Of a stretch of 64,000 bases of DNA, positions 39,919 through 50,597 are shown in pieces. Positions within the stretch are counted from its first letter, which is position 1, and every line of letters begins with the position of its first letter. Under the pieces are notes generated by a model that saw only the letters and a program-made list of their open reading frames with translations, was not told where the DNA came from and ran no database searches. Source of the DNA: Acanthaster planci. Its lineage: Eukaryota > Echinodermata > Asteroidea > Valvatida > Acanthasteridae. The position numbers and the translations under genes were made by a program. The stretch spans positions 2,027,579-2,091,578 of the forward strand of contig NW_019091381.1 of NCBI RefSeq assembly GCF_001949145.1, given 5' to 3'.

Positions 39919-42393
39919 CTATATTGCAGTATCAGCAATTGGATTGGCATGTATCGTTACACTGTTGATCCGTTTTTCAGCTAGTGGCCGGAATGACTTC
40001 TCATTGACGTGTAGCTTCTCCAAGTCATCAAGGCTTTCCAGGCCGTCAATCACCCTACGAGGGAAACAAAAACAGAAGGTAGAAATGTAGTGTCACAGTG
40101 AGACAGATGGGATAGCAGGCCCTGCGACCCTTAAGATATCCAGTGGTGTTTTCAACAGTCATTTCTGATGGGCCCCCTTTAATGGAACAGAGCATATTGG
40201 TGAGTTTTTGCATGTTGTGACTCTCACAGACCTGACAGTACTTGACTGATCACAATGCTCTCCACCGTTGGTGGGAGCCACTCAGATGGCCAGTGAAACA
40301 TTTCCACAGTGATTTGATTTGTGTACATAACAGCACAAGCAAACAAGTCCTAAACTGAAGGTGTGTCCCAAGCTAACAGGGCTCATCATGCCAGCGTTTC
40401 TCCAGTTTCCTTTGAACATGTTGAATGAAACAACTGAGAATATTTCAATTCCCCCCGGATAGGATGCCAGTCCATAATAGGTTGCTCCCTGGCTGGATGG
40501 AGAGGTAGGGGTAAAGCCGCTCGCCCACGGAGACAGCATATGACCAGCAGCTGGATTTGAACACCTGACCCTCAGGACATGAGCCGCAAACCTTAAAACC
40601 ACGAGGCCAGATCCCCCAAAATTCTGTTGACAGACAAAACTGTCTGATTATTGTGACACCCCCTCCACGGAGAAAATGCAACATTTCCTGATAAATATAT
40701 ACTGCATGTAAGTCTTAGAATCTTGCCTGCATACATGCAGGATGTAACTTGGGCTAACATGCCCTCAAAAAAATTCCTCGCATGGAAATCGCTCAGCATA
40801 AATCAGATTTTTTTTTTCAAACAAATGTGAAAACATATCTAATGAGACAAAGTGTGACTTACTTCCCAAAGATTGTATACTTCATGTCAAGATGAGGTTG
40901 CTTAGCGTACGTGATGAAGAACTGAGAACCGTTAGTGTCTGGCCCGCTGTTTGCCATGGACACCACTCCTCGAACATTGTGCTGAAAAAAAAAAATTTCA
41001 AAGGAACAAAGAATTGATTAGAAATGATTTATGTCAATGAAGCAGTCCAGCGCTCTCATTGGTCCAAGCTTCATGCTCCAAACATATCATTTGAGCCAGT
41101 TTCTTGCTTTCCTGTTGACTTGACATTTTTCAGACCTGGTTTTTTGTTATAAGTACATACACACGTGGCTTAGCCTAAGCACATTTGACTTTCAGGCTGC
41201 ACCTGAAATTGATGCCTAGGGCTAAGTCAAGGTCTTTGCCATCCTGAAATGCACAGGGGCGTTCTGACAATAGTCGTAGCCCATAAGCTTGTTTTGGACA
41301 AGGCCTCAATAACTTTGAGTGGAATCTGTTAGAAAATATATTCAGTGTCCTTCCCCCCCTTTAAAAAAATGCAGTAAGCCCCTCCCACCGTCTCGTATTG
41401 ACGATTATCTACACAGCTTTCCTTATCAATGTGATGATGCAAAGAAACGCCATCCTACCTTGAGATTGTCGACAAATTCATCTTCAAATTTCCATCCCCA
41501 TATGCTGGTTCCTCCCTTGCCTGTGCCCAGAGGGTCACCCATCTGGACCATGAAGCCCTTGATATTTCTGAAAGATGAAAAACCAGAACCAAACTGATGA
41601 CAGTCTGCTAATATATTTCTTTAGCATTATCATTGTCATAGTTTCTTTCTTTGTTTCTTTTTTTTTGATGCCAGAGAGAGATTTCTTGTTTAATGGGGGC
41701 ACAGGTGCAGTGGTGTTTGGGGGAGGAGCTAGTTGCACCCACCCCTGACATGTTGCCTTCAAAACAGGAATTGAAGCACCAGCATTCTAGAAACAGTACT
41801 TCCCCCTTTCTTTTTGGAGTTGAGGATTCTTTCACGGATGAAAAGTTTTATTCATTATTTGAGCGTCTTGATGGTAGCAAAAAATTCTTTTAACACTCGG
41901 CGAATCATTCTTTAACTTTTGTATTGATGGCCAGTTTTATTTTTACAGCCACTGGTAGGCAGGAAGCACAGATATGGCTTTGTACTTGAAAGTTGAATAT
42001 CTAAGATCTTGAAGTCAGATTGGTATGCCTTCACTGTAGCCCAAGCAGCTCCTTCGTATCCACCATAAGTTTTTATAGGATGCTGTAAGATCAAGAATGC
42101 CTTTAGAGAGTCTATTAACGTATCACTCTATACGTGTATGCACATGGAACTTGATTTCCTGTAAAGGGTTTTCATTACAGAGAATCTACAAATGAGAATT
42201 GGTGAATTTTGGACAATTCCAGGAGATTCTTGGAATGTGCATCCCGGGGGGGGTGCTTCACTCACCTGTGTATTACAGTGTTGTCATAGTAACCGCTGGC
42301 ACACAGTGCCAGGAAGTTTTCACATGCTTTAGGAACTTGTTCACAGAACAGTTCCAGTTTTATGTCCCCAACGTCCGTGTGGAGAGTCACGGC
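39919..42393 (-). CDS. PPIL3: Peptidyl-prolyl isomerase-like 3 (cyclophilin)
   Basis: Cyclophilin-type peptidyl-prolyl isomerase found in spliceosomal complexes. Coding exons on the minus strand are 42266-42393, 41459-41567, 40863-40981 and 39919-40054 (stop TAG at 39921-39919), all with GT-AG borders. They join in frame to about 164 residues counting an initiator Met that must come from an upstream exon (human PPIL3 has 161). The product begins (M)[17 protein letters not shown] and carries R44-N-I-K-G-F-M-V-Q52, [15 protein letters not shown] at 89-103, and [15 protein letters not shown]44, F49, Q52 and F102 correspond to cyclophilin A catalytic residues R55, F60, Q63 and F113. The cyclosporin-contact Trp is His110, as I recall for this subfamily. 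Introns are 698, 477 and 808 nt. The best candidate for exon 1 is at 50244-50356. Confidence 0.93.
40440..40618 (-). mobile_element. tRNA-derived SINE in PPIL3 intron 3
   Basis: On the minus strand an A-box-like TGGCCTCGTGG (about 40610-40600) is followed about 40 nt later by a B-box-like TGTTCAAATCC (about 40562-40552), the spacing of a tRNA promoter. The tail reads GGACTGGCATCCTATCCGGGGG, which resembles the 3' tails of RTE-mobilised SINEs. It lies in the same orientation as PPIL3, inside the intron before the last coding exon. Confidence 0.6.
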
Positions 42394-45296
42394 CTGAACA
42401 AAAAATAAACACAAAATATGGAATTTTAAACAAAAATTATGCCACTTTGGGTTTGAGACCTGGAAACACTCAAGGCCATGCTTTTTTGGGGGGGATATCT
42501 AGGGATTTTCCCATATAATTTTCACAAGCTATCTGTGAGAGTGATTTGGTGTTTGATGCACTTTGGGGAGGGAAGACAATGGAACATTACAAAAACTTGT
42601 CCTCTCTCAGCAATAAGCAACTTTCAATAAAAAAAACATTTATGGGTGTGCACAAGGGATACGGGGGTTGCACGGAAATGAGTTACATGTACTCTTATAA
42701 CCAATGGGCTGGAACTTACGCATATGAGAGGGCTAGTGCAAGGGCAAATTAAGAACCATATCTTCAGGAGGGAAGGGGGAGACTCATTTTGGGGGGTGCC
42801 TAATTTAGAAATCTTCACATGCACTTTATGGCCTTTCTGAGAATTTCAAGTTACATACATGTACATGTATTTGCCCTTTTTACATACTTTTTGAAGGAAA
42901 AGAAATTAAATAGACCAAAAAAAAACAATTATTTAAAAAAAAAAGTTTGCTCCATTTTTAGGCCGGTCTGGGTCCATCCCCCCTCGTCCCATGCCCCCCT
43001 GGATCTGCCCTTGGGCTAGTGTTGCTCTGGTCATTGTCATGAGAAAAATTGTATCAATGTAATGAACAGCTCACTTTGAGTGTTTTGGTAGGCTTGATCA
43101 AATAACTTAAAATACCAGTATGCGCATGTTGAAATTTGTTAAGTTGCTGGAGATGACGAAGGGTACCTATGCATGGGGAAGTGGTAGGTACATGTACAGT
43201 CGCCCCGACCACTAATACCTATCACCCACAATGGGCGCTGGAATGGGCTGAGGCTGGACACTGCAACTGGATGACACCTGCTGATGCCCCCCTTTTGTGG
43301 ATGAAGGTCACTCCAGTTTTGTCCATTCCAGCCCGTTTCAGTTCAGCGCGGATTCTCAGATTCAGGATTCTGTACAGGGTGGACAAACGCAACCCAATTT
43401 TTTTCGGGGGGGGGGGTTTCCAGGCATCTCACACACACCCAACACATCATTTTTGCCACCTTGCTTTGCTACAGAAATGCAAGCTGAGGTACCTCAGCAA
43501 ATGTGGACGCCCACAAGTAGCTTTCAAATGCTGGCTACTGATCCCACTGGTGGGCCTGCAACCAGAGGGTTCCGCCAAGAACAGATAGCTTGCAAGAAAG
43601 TGGCTTGCTACCTGTCATGGCAGGGAATGGATACATGTACATGTATATCTGTGTAAGGTTTCTCTTTTTTTTTTCTTTTATCAATGATTTACAGAAGAGG
43701 GGTATCAATGGCGAACACGACCAAAAAAATTATCACCTCCGACAATGTACATGCATGTCAAATACATGTACACGTACAACCCAAATTGGCCAGGGTTGGC
43801 CACCTCAAATTAACTTGATTAAAACCACTTGTACATGTACATGTATAAGTACTGACCAAGTACACTGATTTTTTTTAAACTGTTTTATTAGAAATGTTAG
43901 TTATTACAAGCTGAAACCAAAACCCGTATCAAAATGTTCTCATACATGTTTTAACCATCATTGTTTTAACAATAACTGAACAGATTAGTTACAGTAACAA
44001 ATTGGTCTTCAGTACTGTAAAATGAATAGTGTAGAATCTTTCTGGGGTGGAACATTGGAAGTTACATGTTACCAACACTGTACTTTAATGTTTACCTCTT
44101 GGCTCTACATCAAAATCCTGTGAACCAGGCTCAGAACTTTTAACTATGGTTAAAAGGGGTTTTTGTGTTCAACAACCAGTCCTTCCATTATAGTTTCTGG
44201 TTCATAACAGAATCCAGTAAACTGGACTCTAATTTTAGCCCAGTTGAAAACCTTTTACTTTTGCTCTTGGCACCTCTATCTGAGATGGACTTGCCTAGTC
44301 TGCAAGAACAACATGAACAAGTAGCTGCTTTATACAACATTTAGATCTCATCTTAGGTTCAGACATATGTGAAGTTCAAACTTTAACCTGTTTATTAATT
44401 GCTTGAATGATTGATTTTAATAAAATAAGTTGACTTAAATCGCATCATTTAAATTCTGCTTCGCTTGGCCCATCTTGAACGTGCGTTAAAGACTGGGTCG
44501 GAGAAATGGTCACGACTATGCAATTGGGGCATCATCAGCGTCAACTATTCTGTGCCAGTCTTGAACGTTTGAGACTGGCTCAGAGAAATGGGCACGAGTA
44601 TGTGATTAGGGCATCATCAGCATTCACTATCCTGAGCCGGTCTTAAACGTCAGTTTAACATTGACCAAGCACATATTTATTCCCATTCACAAATACTATT
44701 TCAGAGTCAAAAGAAATCAGTATACGATAAATGTCCGAGAATTTTATTCAAGAATTTTGAGTTTGTTTTCTCGAACATCCTCGCCCGTTCGACGGTACAT
44801 GTACATTTATATTCCTTATATGAGTAGTCTAAAAGTATCTCCTTATATGAACTTGGATATTTAATTAAAATATAACTGTAGATACAGTGTGTTCAATTAA
44901 GTTATACATGTAAATAAAGCCACTATAGGTGGCAAAACATTGAAAGTGCAGATTGAGTCATGCATGCCATGACCAAAAACAAACAAATACTGTTACAGAG
45001 AACAACAAAATTAAGGAAAAAATACACTGACATATGTAATTATTTGATTATGAAACAACATTATGAACAGTGCACTGTGAGCAGGATAAAAAAAAATGAA
45101 GTTTGAATGGCTCAGCTGCGCAGAATATATAAGATACAATTTCAGCGTCCATTAAGTTTTATATGACCTGAGACATCTAAGAGAGATCGATATGTAAGTC
45201 ATTCCAATACCAACTAATCTACTTTTTAAAAATAAACATATTATGAAATCTGATTCTTGTTATTGAGGTGAAAACATCAATTCTAGCTCAACCAGC
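42394..45296. other. Non-coding stretch upstream of the PPIL3 coding exons
   Basis: No exon recognised. It contains several TACATGTA-type palindromes (around 42857, 43631, 43829), a long G run near 43407 and an imperfect tandem duplication at 44470-44652. No ATG followed by a strong donor was found here for PPIL3. It may be part of PPIL3 intron 1. Confidence 0.5.
44470..44652. repeat. Imperfect tandem duplication, unit about 82-86 bp
   Basis: Starts at CTTGAACGT (44474 and 44560) and CTTAAACGT (44642) mark two full units and the beginning of a third. Shared blocks are GAGAAATG(G)GCACGA, GGGCATCATCAGC and ACTATYCTG. The copies differ at roughly one position in six. Confidence 0.75.
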
Positions 45297-45494
45297 TTAA
45301 CTATGGTCTGCAAGCCTACTCTCTCTAAATCTAGCTTTCCTGCAAATGTCGGCCAAGAACATCATGGAAGAAATGGAGGCAATTAGCCTTGGCCCTGATG
45401 TCCACTGAAATGTTTCCATAGGTAACTTGATATTCTGATAGAGTGCCCCATGCAGACGAGAAAGTGCCATCTTTTCAAGAACAAAATTTCTTCC
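45297..45494 (-). CDS. Possible terminal coding exon, unassigned
   Basis: On the minus strand a TTTACAG acceptor at 45497-45495 opens a 65-codon frame (GRNFVLEKMALSRLHGALYQ...) ending at TAA 45299-45297. It contains one hydrophobic stretch (RLIASISSMMFLADI) followed by basic residues. The composition looks protein-like, but I do not recognise the family, and no upstream exon can be tied to it. It could be the 3' exon of a gene starting at about 50-51 kb, or chance. Confidence 0.25.
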   Translation of the reverse strand, partial: GRNFVLEKMALSRLHGALYQNIKLPMETFQWTSGPRLIASISSMMFLADICRKARFRESRLADHS

Positions 45495-45567
45495 CTGTAA
45501 ATGGACATGTACAAAGCAATTTGTACGATTTGGGAAACAAAACACACACAGTCACACTACCGCGCTA

Positions 45568-45869
45568 ACCTTACATACCTAGTGTGGATGTGTGAACAAA
45601 AGATGTCCACACGATGCAGGAAAGGAAGACGTTCTGTGGACTTACACATGTCCACAGGACGTTTCCCTTTCTCTCTAAAAAAAAAAGTTGAGAGGCATTT
45701 TAGGGTAGGGGGGATCCGTCGTGAAAGGAAGAGGAATAGTCAAGGAAACCTTGGACAAAAAGCAGCTGAAAATTGTGTTCCCAGTTCAAGAAAATGAGCA
45801 TTTTCACTGAGTTTTCTTAACTGCATGAAAAGAAAGAAATGTCCACACTAGGTACAATGTATGTAAGGT
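45568..45869. repeat. Inverted-repeat element (MITE family 3, copy a)
   Basis: About 300 bp. The left end ACCTTACATACCTAGTGTGGA is complementary to the right end TCCACACTAGGTACAATGTATGTAAGGT, apart from an ATTGT insertion. The inner GTGGACTTACACATGTCCAC is itself a hairpin. A related, more diverged copy is at about 51310-51610. It sits just beyond the SLC25A26 stop. Confidence 0.7.
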
Positions 45870-45984
45870 AGGTGTGGGTGGGTTCACGAACTAGGAATAC
45901 ATGTATCATTCTTGATACATGTAGTACAATGTATATAGAAATTTGTCCTGAGCAGTTGTTTTGTAACTTGTACAAAAAGGCACC

Positions 45985-46824
45985 TTATGAACTGATGTCA
46001 GGGCTGTTTAATTTTAGCAGTGATATTTTGGCCTTTTCGTAGACACCCAAAAATATGGCTCCCCCAATGCTGATCCACAGAACTCTGGGGACGACCCCGG
46101 CAAACAACCCACGAACTCCCCTGGTCCTCATAATGTCTTTCAGCACACCGGGGATGTTCCCTTTTGCCTCCTTGCTGTCTTTGGCTGCTAGTATGATCCT
46201 TGTTTTGGCCACATCCAGAGGAGTGGTAACTCCTGCAGAGATGCCGCCAGCAACTGCCCCACAAATGGACGACTGCCAAGCATCGACCGGTCTCCCTTGC
46301 CACTGGCCCCATCTCACTTTCAAAATCTCCCACAGGGGGAACTGGATGATCGAGAATGGAATCTCCCGCATGACGGTGCTGAGGTAGCCGCGGTACAGCC
46401 CTCTCACCCCTTCTTCACGCAAGACTGATCTGAGGATGCTGGTGCTGGCATGCCGACTAGCCTGAGCGCGTTGCTTCACTACCTCCACAGGTACTCGGAT
46501 CAGGCAGGCGACGACTTCACCCAATGACGCTGCCATCATGTGTGTGATGGGCTCATAATAGTTGCCAGCCGACCCCAGCGAGGAGCTTATGTGCTTAGTG
46601 AGCTCGTATGTACAGAAGAACACCCCGGCCGTGGGTGCCGACCCCAAGACCGCCGGCCCTAGGCCAGCATAGATTCCACGGAATCCCCCAGCTTTGAGAA
46701 ATCCATCGGAGCTTTGGAGGCGTGTCTTGATTGTGTCCAAGGGGAAGAGGGAGGCGTCAACTGCAGTCCCAGCCAAGCCCCCTGACACTAAGGCCACAAG
46801 CAGGGGTGGAGTTTGCTCACTCAT
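45985..46824 (-). CDS. SLC25A26: Mitochondrial S-adenosylmethionine carrier
   Basis: 279-residue mitochondrial carrier of the inner membrane that exchanges cytosolic SAM for matrix S-adenosylhomocysteine. The three repeats carry the signatures PLDTIKTR (28-35), PVEVVKQR (112-119) and PLDVAKTR (202-209). Blocks diagnostic of SLC25A26 are FPLDTIKTRLQSSDGFLKAG, GEVVACLIRVPVEVVKQRAQ, REIPFSIIQFPLWE and AVAGGISAGVTTPLDVAKTR. Human SAMC has 274 residues. The start is the ATG at 46824-46822 (MSEQTPP). The frame continues upstream, but a clean acceptor (CTTGCCTCAG) ends at 46827, two bases before this ATG, so the extra residues are intronic. The stop is TAA at 45987-45985. The whole coding region is one exon, unlike the multi-exon vertebrate gene. 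No AATAAA was found close downstream. Confidence 0.95.
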   Translation of the reverse strand: MSEQTPPLLVALVSGGLAGTAVDASLFPLDTIKTRLQSSDGFLKAGGFRGIYAGLGPAVLGSAPTAGVFFCTYELTKHISSSLGSAGNYYEPITHMMAASLGEVVACLIRVPVEVVKQRAQASRHASTSILRSVLREEGVRGLYRGYLSTVMREIPFSIIQFPLWEILKVRWGQWQGRPVDAWQSSICGAVAGGISAGVTTPLDVAKTRIILAAKDSKEAKGNIPGVLKDIMRTRGVRGLFAGVVPRVLWISIGGAIFLGVYEKAKISLLKLNSPDISS

Positions 46825-47907
46825 TTCTGAGGCAAGTAGAACAACAAAGACACTTGTAAGCAAGCCACACTTAAGACAAGTAAACTTTTATCTGTGCATC
46901 AATTATTTTTATTGCATCACCGGTACACTTACATAATTTAACTGTAAATGAATCACATTTTAAAATTAAATGAGATGATACCAAAAATAATCTGATGCAA
47001 AGGGTCGTTGAGATTTTTGGATCAATTATGATCTACATGAAGTTCCATACGATCCCCAAACAGATCGTCTCATCTTGTGCTCTCTGGGATCACGGGAGAA
47101 TCTCAGTTTTACGAACATTTTTGAAAAACAGTAAGTTTCCAATGCCTGAAGTTTTGACCCTGGTATCATTTCATCCCATCCAACCAAAACAGCACTGCAC
47201 TGTATACAAGTACATGTATGGTAAAGGCCTAGATTCCTCAGGCTTGCATGTATGGTAGGTCTTGGATGTACTCACTAATTACAGCAACTGTGTATTTCAA
47301 CTCAAATTTCGCCCGCGTGTTTTTGAATGACGTCCAACTGACAAGGATAACAATGCTCATGTAGCAAAATGTCTGCCAAGTCACAACGCCATTCCTGGTA
47401 GATTGGGGGAGGGGGTCGATTTTTTTTAAAGCTGACGTCGTTGAAAACATTCAAGAATGGCATCATGAAAAATTTCTCATTTCCCCCCATTGTGAACCTG
47501 GATAGCCTGCTGCGCCCCAGCAGACACTAAAACATGGATCCAGTGTAAAATATAGGACTTGGGTATAACTTTCCTTCTTGCACTTTTTGAAAAACATCTT
47601 CCACAACCCTGAACTAGAAAAATGGGAATTCGATGGCACGTTATCAGGATTACAGGAAAATCGTGGAAGTAACTGCCGACTACCCAGCCACTCAAAATGT
47701 AACCCTGTTGAAATCATGGAATACGAACGGCTGATCAAAGCAAACAATGAGCAAACATGTCCAGCGCATGTACTGCAAATGAAATTATGCAGGGCCTCTA
47801 AGTCCGTTTATATGTTGAGTGCAATCAGTCATTCAATATGCAGAGTTAGCAAATTTTATGTACAAGATTTGTCAATAATTCTGCCGTCTGCTGGCATGGG
47901 TCACGGC

Positions 47908-48270
47908 CAATAAGCAATTTCCGAGTTCGATTTGAATAAAATCAGGTACACTGAGTTATCTGATTGCACATAAACATAACAATTTGAGTTCCCCAGACTA
48001 AAGACACTGTTGCTATACCTCGTGATTCCGGGCAAGCTTTGGCATAGCTATCGCCATCTCTGGAATGGACTGGTTCCTTTGTGCCGTTCTTAAAGCGTAC
48101 CGCTATTAGTGCAAGGCGTCTCTTAGGTAACTAAGCAAAAGCTTGCCCCAGATCATGAGGTTCAGCAACATTGTCTTTAGTCTGGGGAATTCAAATTGTT
48201 ATGTTCACATGAATTTATAGAACTCAGTGTACCAGATTTTATTCAAAGTTAACTCGCAAACGGCTTATTG
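47908..48270. repeat. Fold-back MITE family 2, copy b
   Basis: Ends CAATAAGCAATTTCCGAGTT and AACTCGCAAACGGCTTATTG are inverted. Inside are the paired blocks AAAATCAGGTACACTGAGTT / AACTCAGTGTACCAGATTTT, CACATAAACATAACAATTTG / CAAATTGTTATGTTCACATG, and GATTCCGGGCAAGCTTT / AAAGCTTGCCCCAGATC. It is 363 bp with no coding capacity. Confidence 0.88.
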
Positions 48271-48601
48271 CCTTTTCTTCTAATTCACAGATGTCATGGA
48301 CATGACGCATGTGAAAAATTGTTTCCAAAAAAGGGCAAAAAATGAAGATTTTATGCAGGATCGGGCAGAGCATGGCATATTCTCCTTCCTACTACAGTTT
48401 AATACACAAAAAAAACCAGTTAAATTAAGACAGGTCTTTTTCAAACATTTTCGTCATAAGTCCACCCTCCACAACCTCCAGTTACAACTCCACTAGGAGT
48501 AGGAGTAGTTTTAGAGGAACAGCAACCAGTAACGAAGAGTGCGAGCTGTCCAGAAACTGGGCCAGTTTTTCAGGGCAAAATACATGCACATGTGTAGTCC
48601 G

Positions 48602-48710
48602 AGTAACTTGGACTCTACAAATCGCCTTTTTAAACATTTGAACCATATCCAACATTGTCCAAATGTTAAAAAAAGCATCGGATTTGTAGAGCTCAATTTA
48701 TTAGTTACTT
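48602..48710. repeat. Small fold-back element
   Basis: The left arm (AGTAACT...CTCTACAAATCGCCTTTTTAAACATTTG) and the right arm (CAAATGTTAAAAAAAGCATCGGATTTGTAGAG...AGTTACT) pair over about 40 bp with a short loop. Confidence 0.6.
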
Positions 48711-48949
48711 GGACTAGCTATAGCATACCCCCAGAACTAGGGAGTCCAGCGAAACGGCACCTCTAAATTTTATATCTGGAAGCGGGTAAAAGTGTTTGTT
48801 TTCAATCAATGATTTCTGCCCTTTTTGTGCATCAAATTCTACATTTTAAAAGTGTTTGTGTTGTAAAAGAACCGAAATTTGTATGTCTGTTTGCGTCAAG
48901 CTTTGGGTATAATGTATGATGAAAATAATGTAAGATCAGGGCCACTTAC

Positions 48950-49029
48950 ACTTCGTCAACAACTGCGTGCGGCCATCTTTGTTTGTTGTCGTGTGACATA
49001 GTCTCGTCTAAGTCTAATATCTCGCGAGA
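48950..49029 (-). promoter_or_regulatory. Putative SLC25A26 promoter and first exon
   Basis: On the minus strand a palindromic TCTCGCGAGA at 49029-49020 is followed about 40 nt later by AAAGATGGCCGC (YY1-like) at about 48979-48970, then by an exon-like segment ending ...GACGAAGT|GTAAGT (exon end 48950). TCTCGCGAGA is a known element of metazoan housekeeping promoters (BANP/ZBTB33-type), and YY1 motifs often overlap transcription starts. The ATGGCCGC gives only a 6-codon upstream frame ending TGA. Association with SLC25A26 is inferred from strand and position. Confidence 0.5.
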
Positions 49030-49924
49030 CTCAACCGGGTCTGGAGCAATGATATCATCATCTTGTAGAGCTTAAAATACTCTTTCATTTGATGCATGAT
49101 TCAAGGCATTTGACTAAAGCACCATCAAGCCTTGTTTTGGTTTGTGAAGACTACAATTTCTCTGTTGAAAATCCCCCAAAAAACATGTATAAGGAGTTGA
49201 TGAAACATATATGAAACGGTGTTTATTTGGAAGTTTAGAATTTCAGGAAGAAAAAGAAGGGTTTTTTTGTCAAGATCGATGTCGAACTGGTGGCAACAGC
49301 CCTTTTGTATTCGGGTGCTGTTGTATGGTGTATGCTTGTGCATCAGATCGATGGATGGTGCACGGGAGAAAGATGCAAATAACAAGCGCATGTTGTTTCA
49401 ATCAAATGTTATCAAAAGACCCTGTCAAACACGAACAGACTTAAAATGACACCTGACAGACTTGGCCCCCTATTTTTGTAGCTATTTATCGATGACAAAA
49501 TATCACATCAAATTTATGCTTCAGTGATCTTTCACACATCACTAAAAGTTACGGTACATGTACCTTGTGTTTATTATTGATAAAGTTCTCCATAATAAAA
49601 GATATTGTTTACTTTACACTTCCTCTGTGACTTTACTACAGATCTTTGCCCAACGCTGGCATGTCTGGAAGTGGAACCGATGAGGAAGAAGACTCCATGT
49701 GGTTCAAATACGTTGATGAAACGAAACTTGTGTCCACCCCCGAAAAGAGACGGACTATTTACACCCAATTTTAAAACAAAAAAATTCCTACCTTCACTAT
49801 ACTTACAGCTATTGAGCTAAATTTTATACCACTCAGTTTCTTTTGAAATTCTCTTTCCATTGGTACTAAATTTGTGGGGCTCAAACAAAAAACCTGAAAA
49901 GTGTCTGCAGGTCGGACTCCCTAC

Positions 49925-50168
49925 GAGAACTGTGGGGTCCGATGTCCGCTCCGCACACATGTAGGCCCTAATAGTAATGTGGCTGACCGCACAGTGGCAA
50001 AGTCCCTTATTTTGCCACTTAAGCCTACTGTGATAATCAATCGGACTCTAAATAGGTGGGGAAATTATAGCCCCACTAGTGTGGCACGGATCACTCCCGA
50101 TTTGAGTGAGAGTCCGTGCCACACTAGTGGGGCTAGGGAAATTAGGGACCTGGCGACCCACAGTTCTG
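49925..50168. repeat. Nested inverted-repeat element
   Basis: Outer arms GAACTGTGGGGTCC (49927-49940) and GACCCACAGTTC (50155-50166) enclose two inner hairpins: AGTGGCAAA / TTTTGCCACT near 49994-50022, and the very strong one at 50068-50135. It is probably a MITE able to form a cruciform. Confidence 0.65.
50068..50135. repeat. Near-perfect 29-bp hairpin
   Basis: TAGCCCCACTAGTGTGGCAC at the left pairs with GTGCCACACTAGTGGGGCTA at the right, continuing through GGA-TCACTC / GAGTGA-GAG-TCC with one 3-nt bulge and a 7-nt loop. The 68-nt size resembles a pre-microRNA, but the location inside a larger inverted-repeat element makes a transposon origin more likely. Confidence 0.7.
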
Positions 50169-50243
50169 GGGTAACGCCGTGTTTTATTCCTCCATAAGTA
50201 CATGTAGATAATAGTAGTAGGCCTAGACTAGCCTGTAACTTAC

Positions 50244-50356
50244 CATCGCTTGTTCAGCGTTCAGTGTTGTGAATGGGAATAAAGTTTTCAGGTGTGGACT
50301 CTGCCAGTGGGGCCTCTGACGTAGTCGAACATGTAGTCGAAGTATCAGCAACGAAT
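50244..50356 (-). other. Candidate first exon of PPIL3
   Basis: On the minus strand an exon-like segment (acceptor AAACAG before 50356) ends GAACAAGCGATG|GTAAGT, the ATG being 50246-50244. Spliced to the PPIL3 exon at 42393 this gives [10 protein letters not shown] in phase 0, matching the [10 protein letters not shown] start of human PPIL3. The intron would be 7850 nt and would contain all of SLC25A26 on the same strand. In another frame the same segment is open upstream, so it could belong to another gene. Confidence 0.4.
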
Positions 50357-50597
50357 CTGTTTAAAATTTGTGGCATTTGAGGTAGGCCTATGTGTACAGT
50401 GTACATATGTGGGTCGTCACGCGTATCACACCATGATCACACGTGCGTGAAGTTCACCAACCTCATGACGCGAAGCTGAGCAAAATATGAAAAGTGTAAA
50501 CCACGTCTAGTCTGCATCTGCTTCCCTGGCCGTGGCTGCGGCTAGAAATCACATACGAGTCCATGGTGAGCCAGTTTCCATAATGTCGTGTGCAGTT

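Larger units (their letters stand above)
46827..48949 (-). other. Putative 5' UTR intron of SLC25A26
   Basis: It would run from a GTAAGT donor (48949-48944) to the CAG acceptor at 46829-46827, 2123 nt. It holds MITE family 2 copy b (47908-48270) and a short fold-back at 48602-48710. No coding exon was recognised inside. The pairing of these two splice sites is inferred. Confidence 0.4.

Noticed and set aside
46825-46863. N-terminal extension MLTSVFVVLLASE of SLC25A26
   Set aside because: It is translated from the intron: the acceptor CTTGCCTCAG lies two bases before the ATG at 46824, and the extension is not found in the family.
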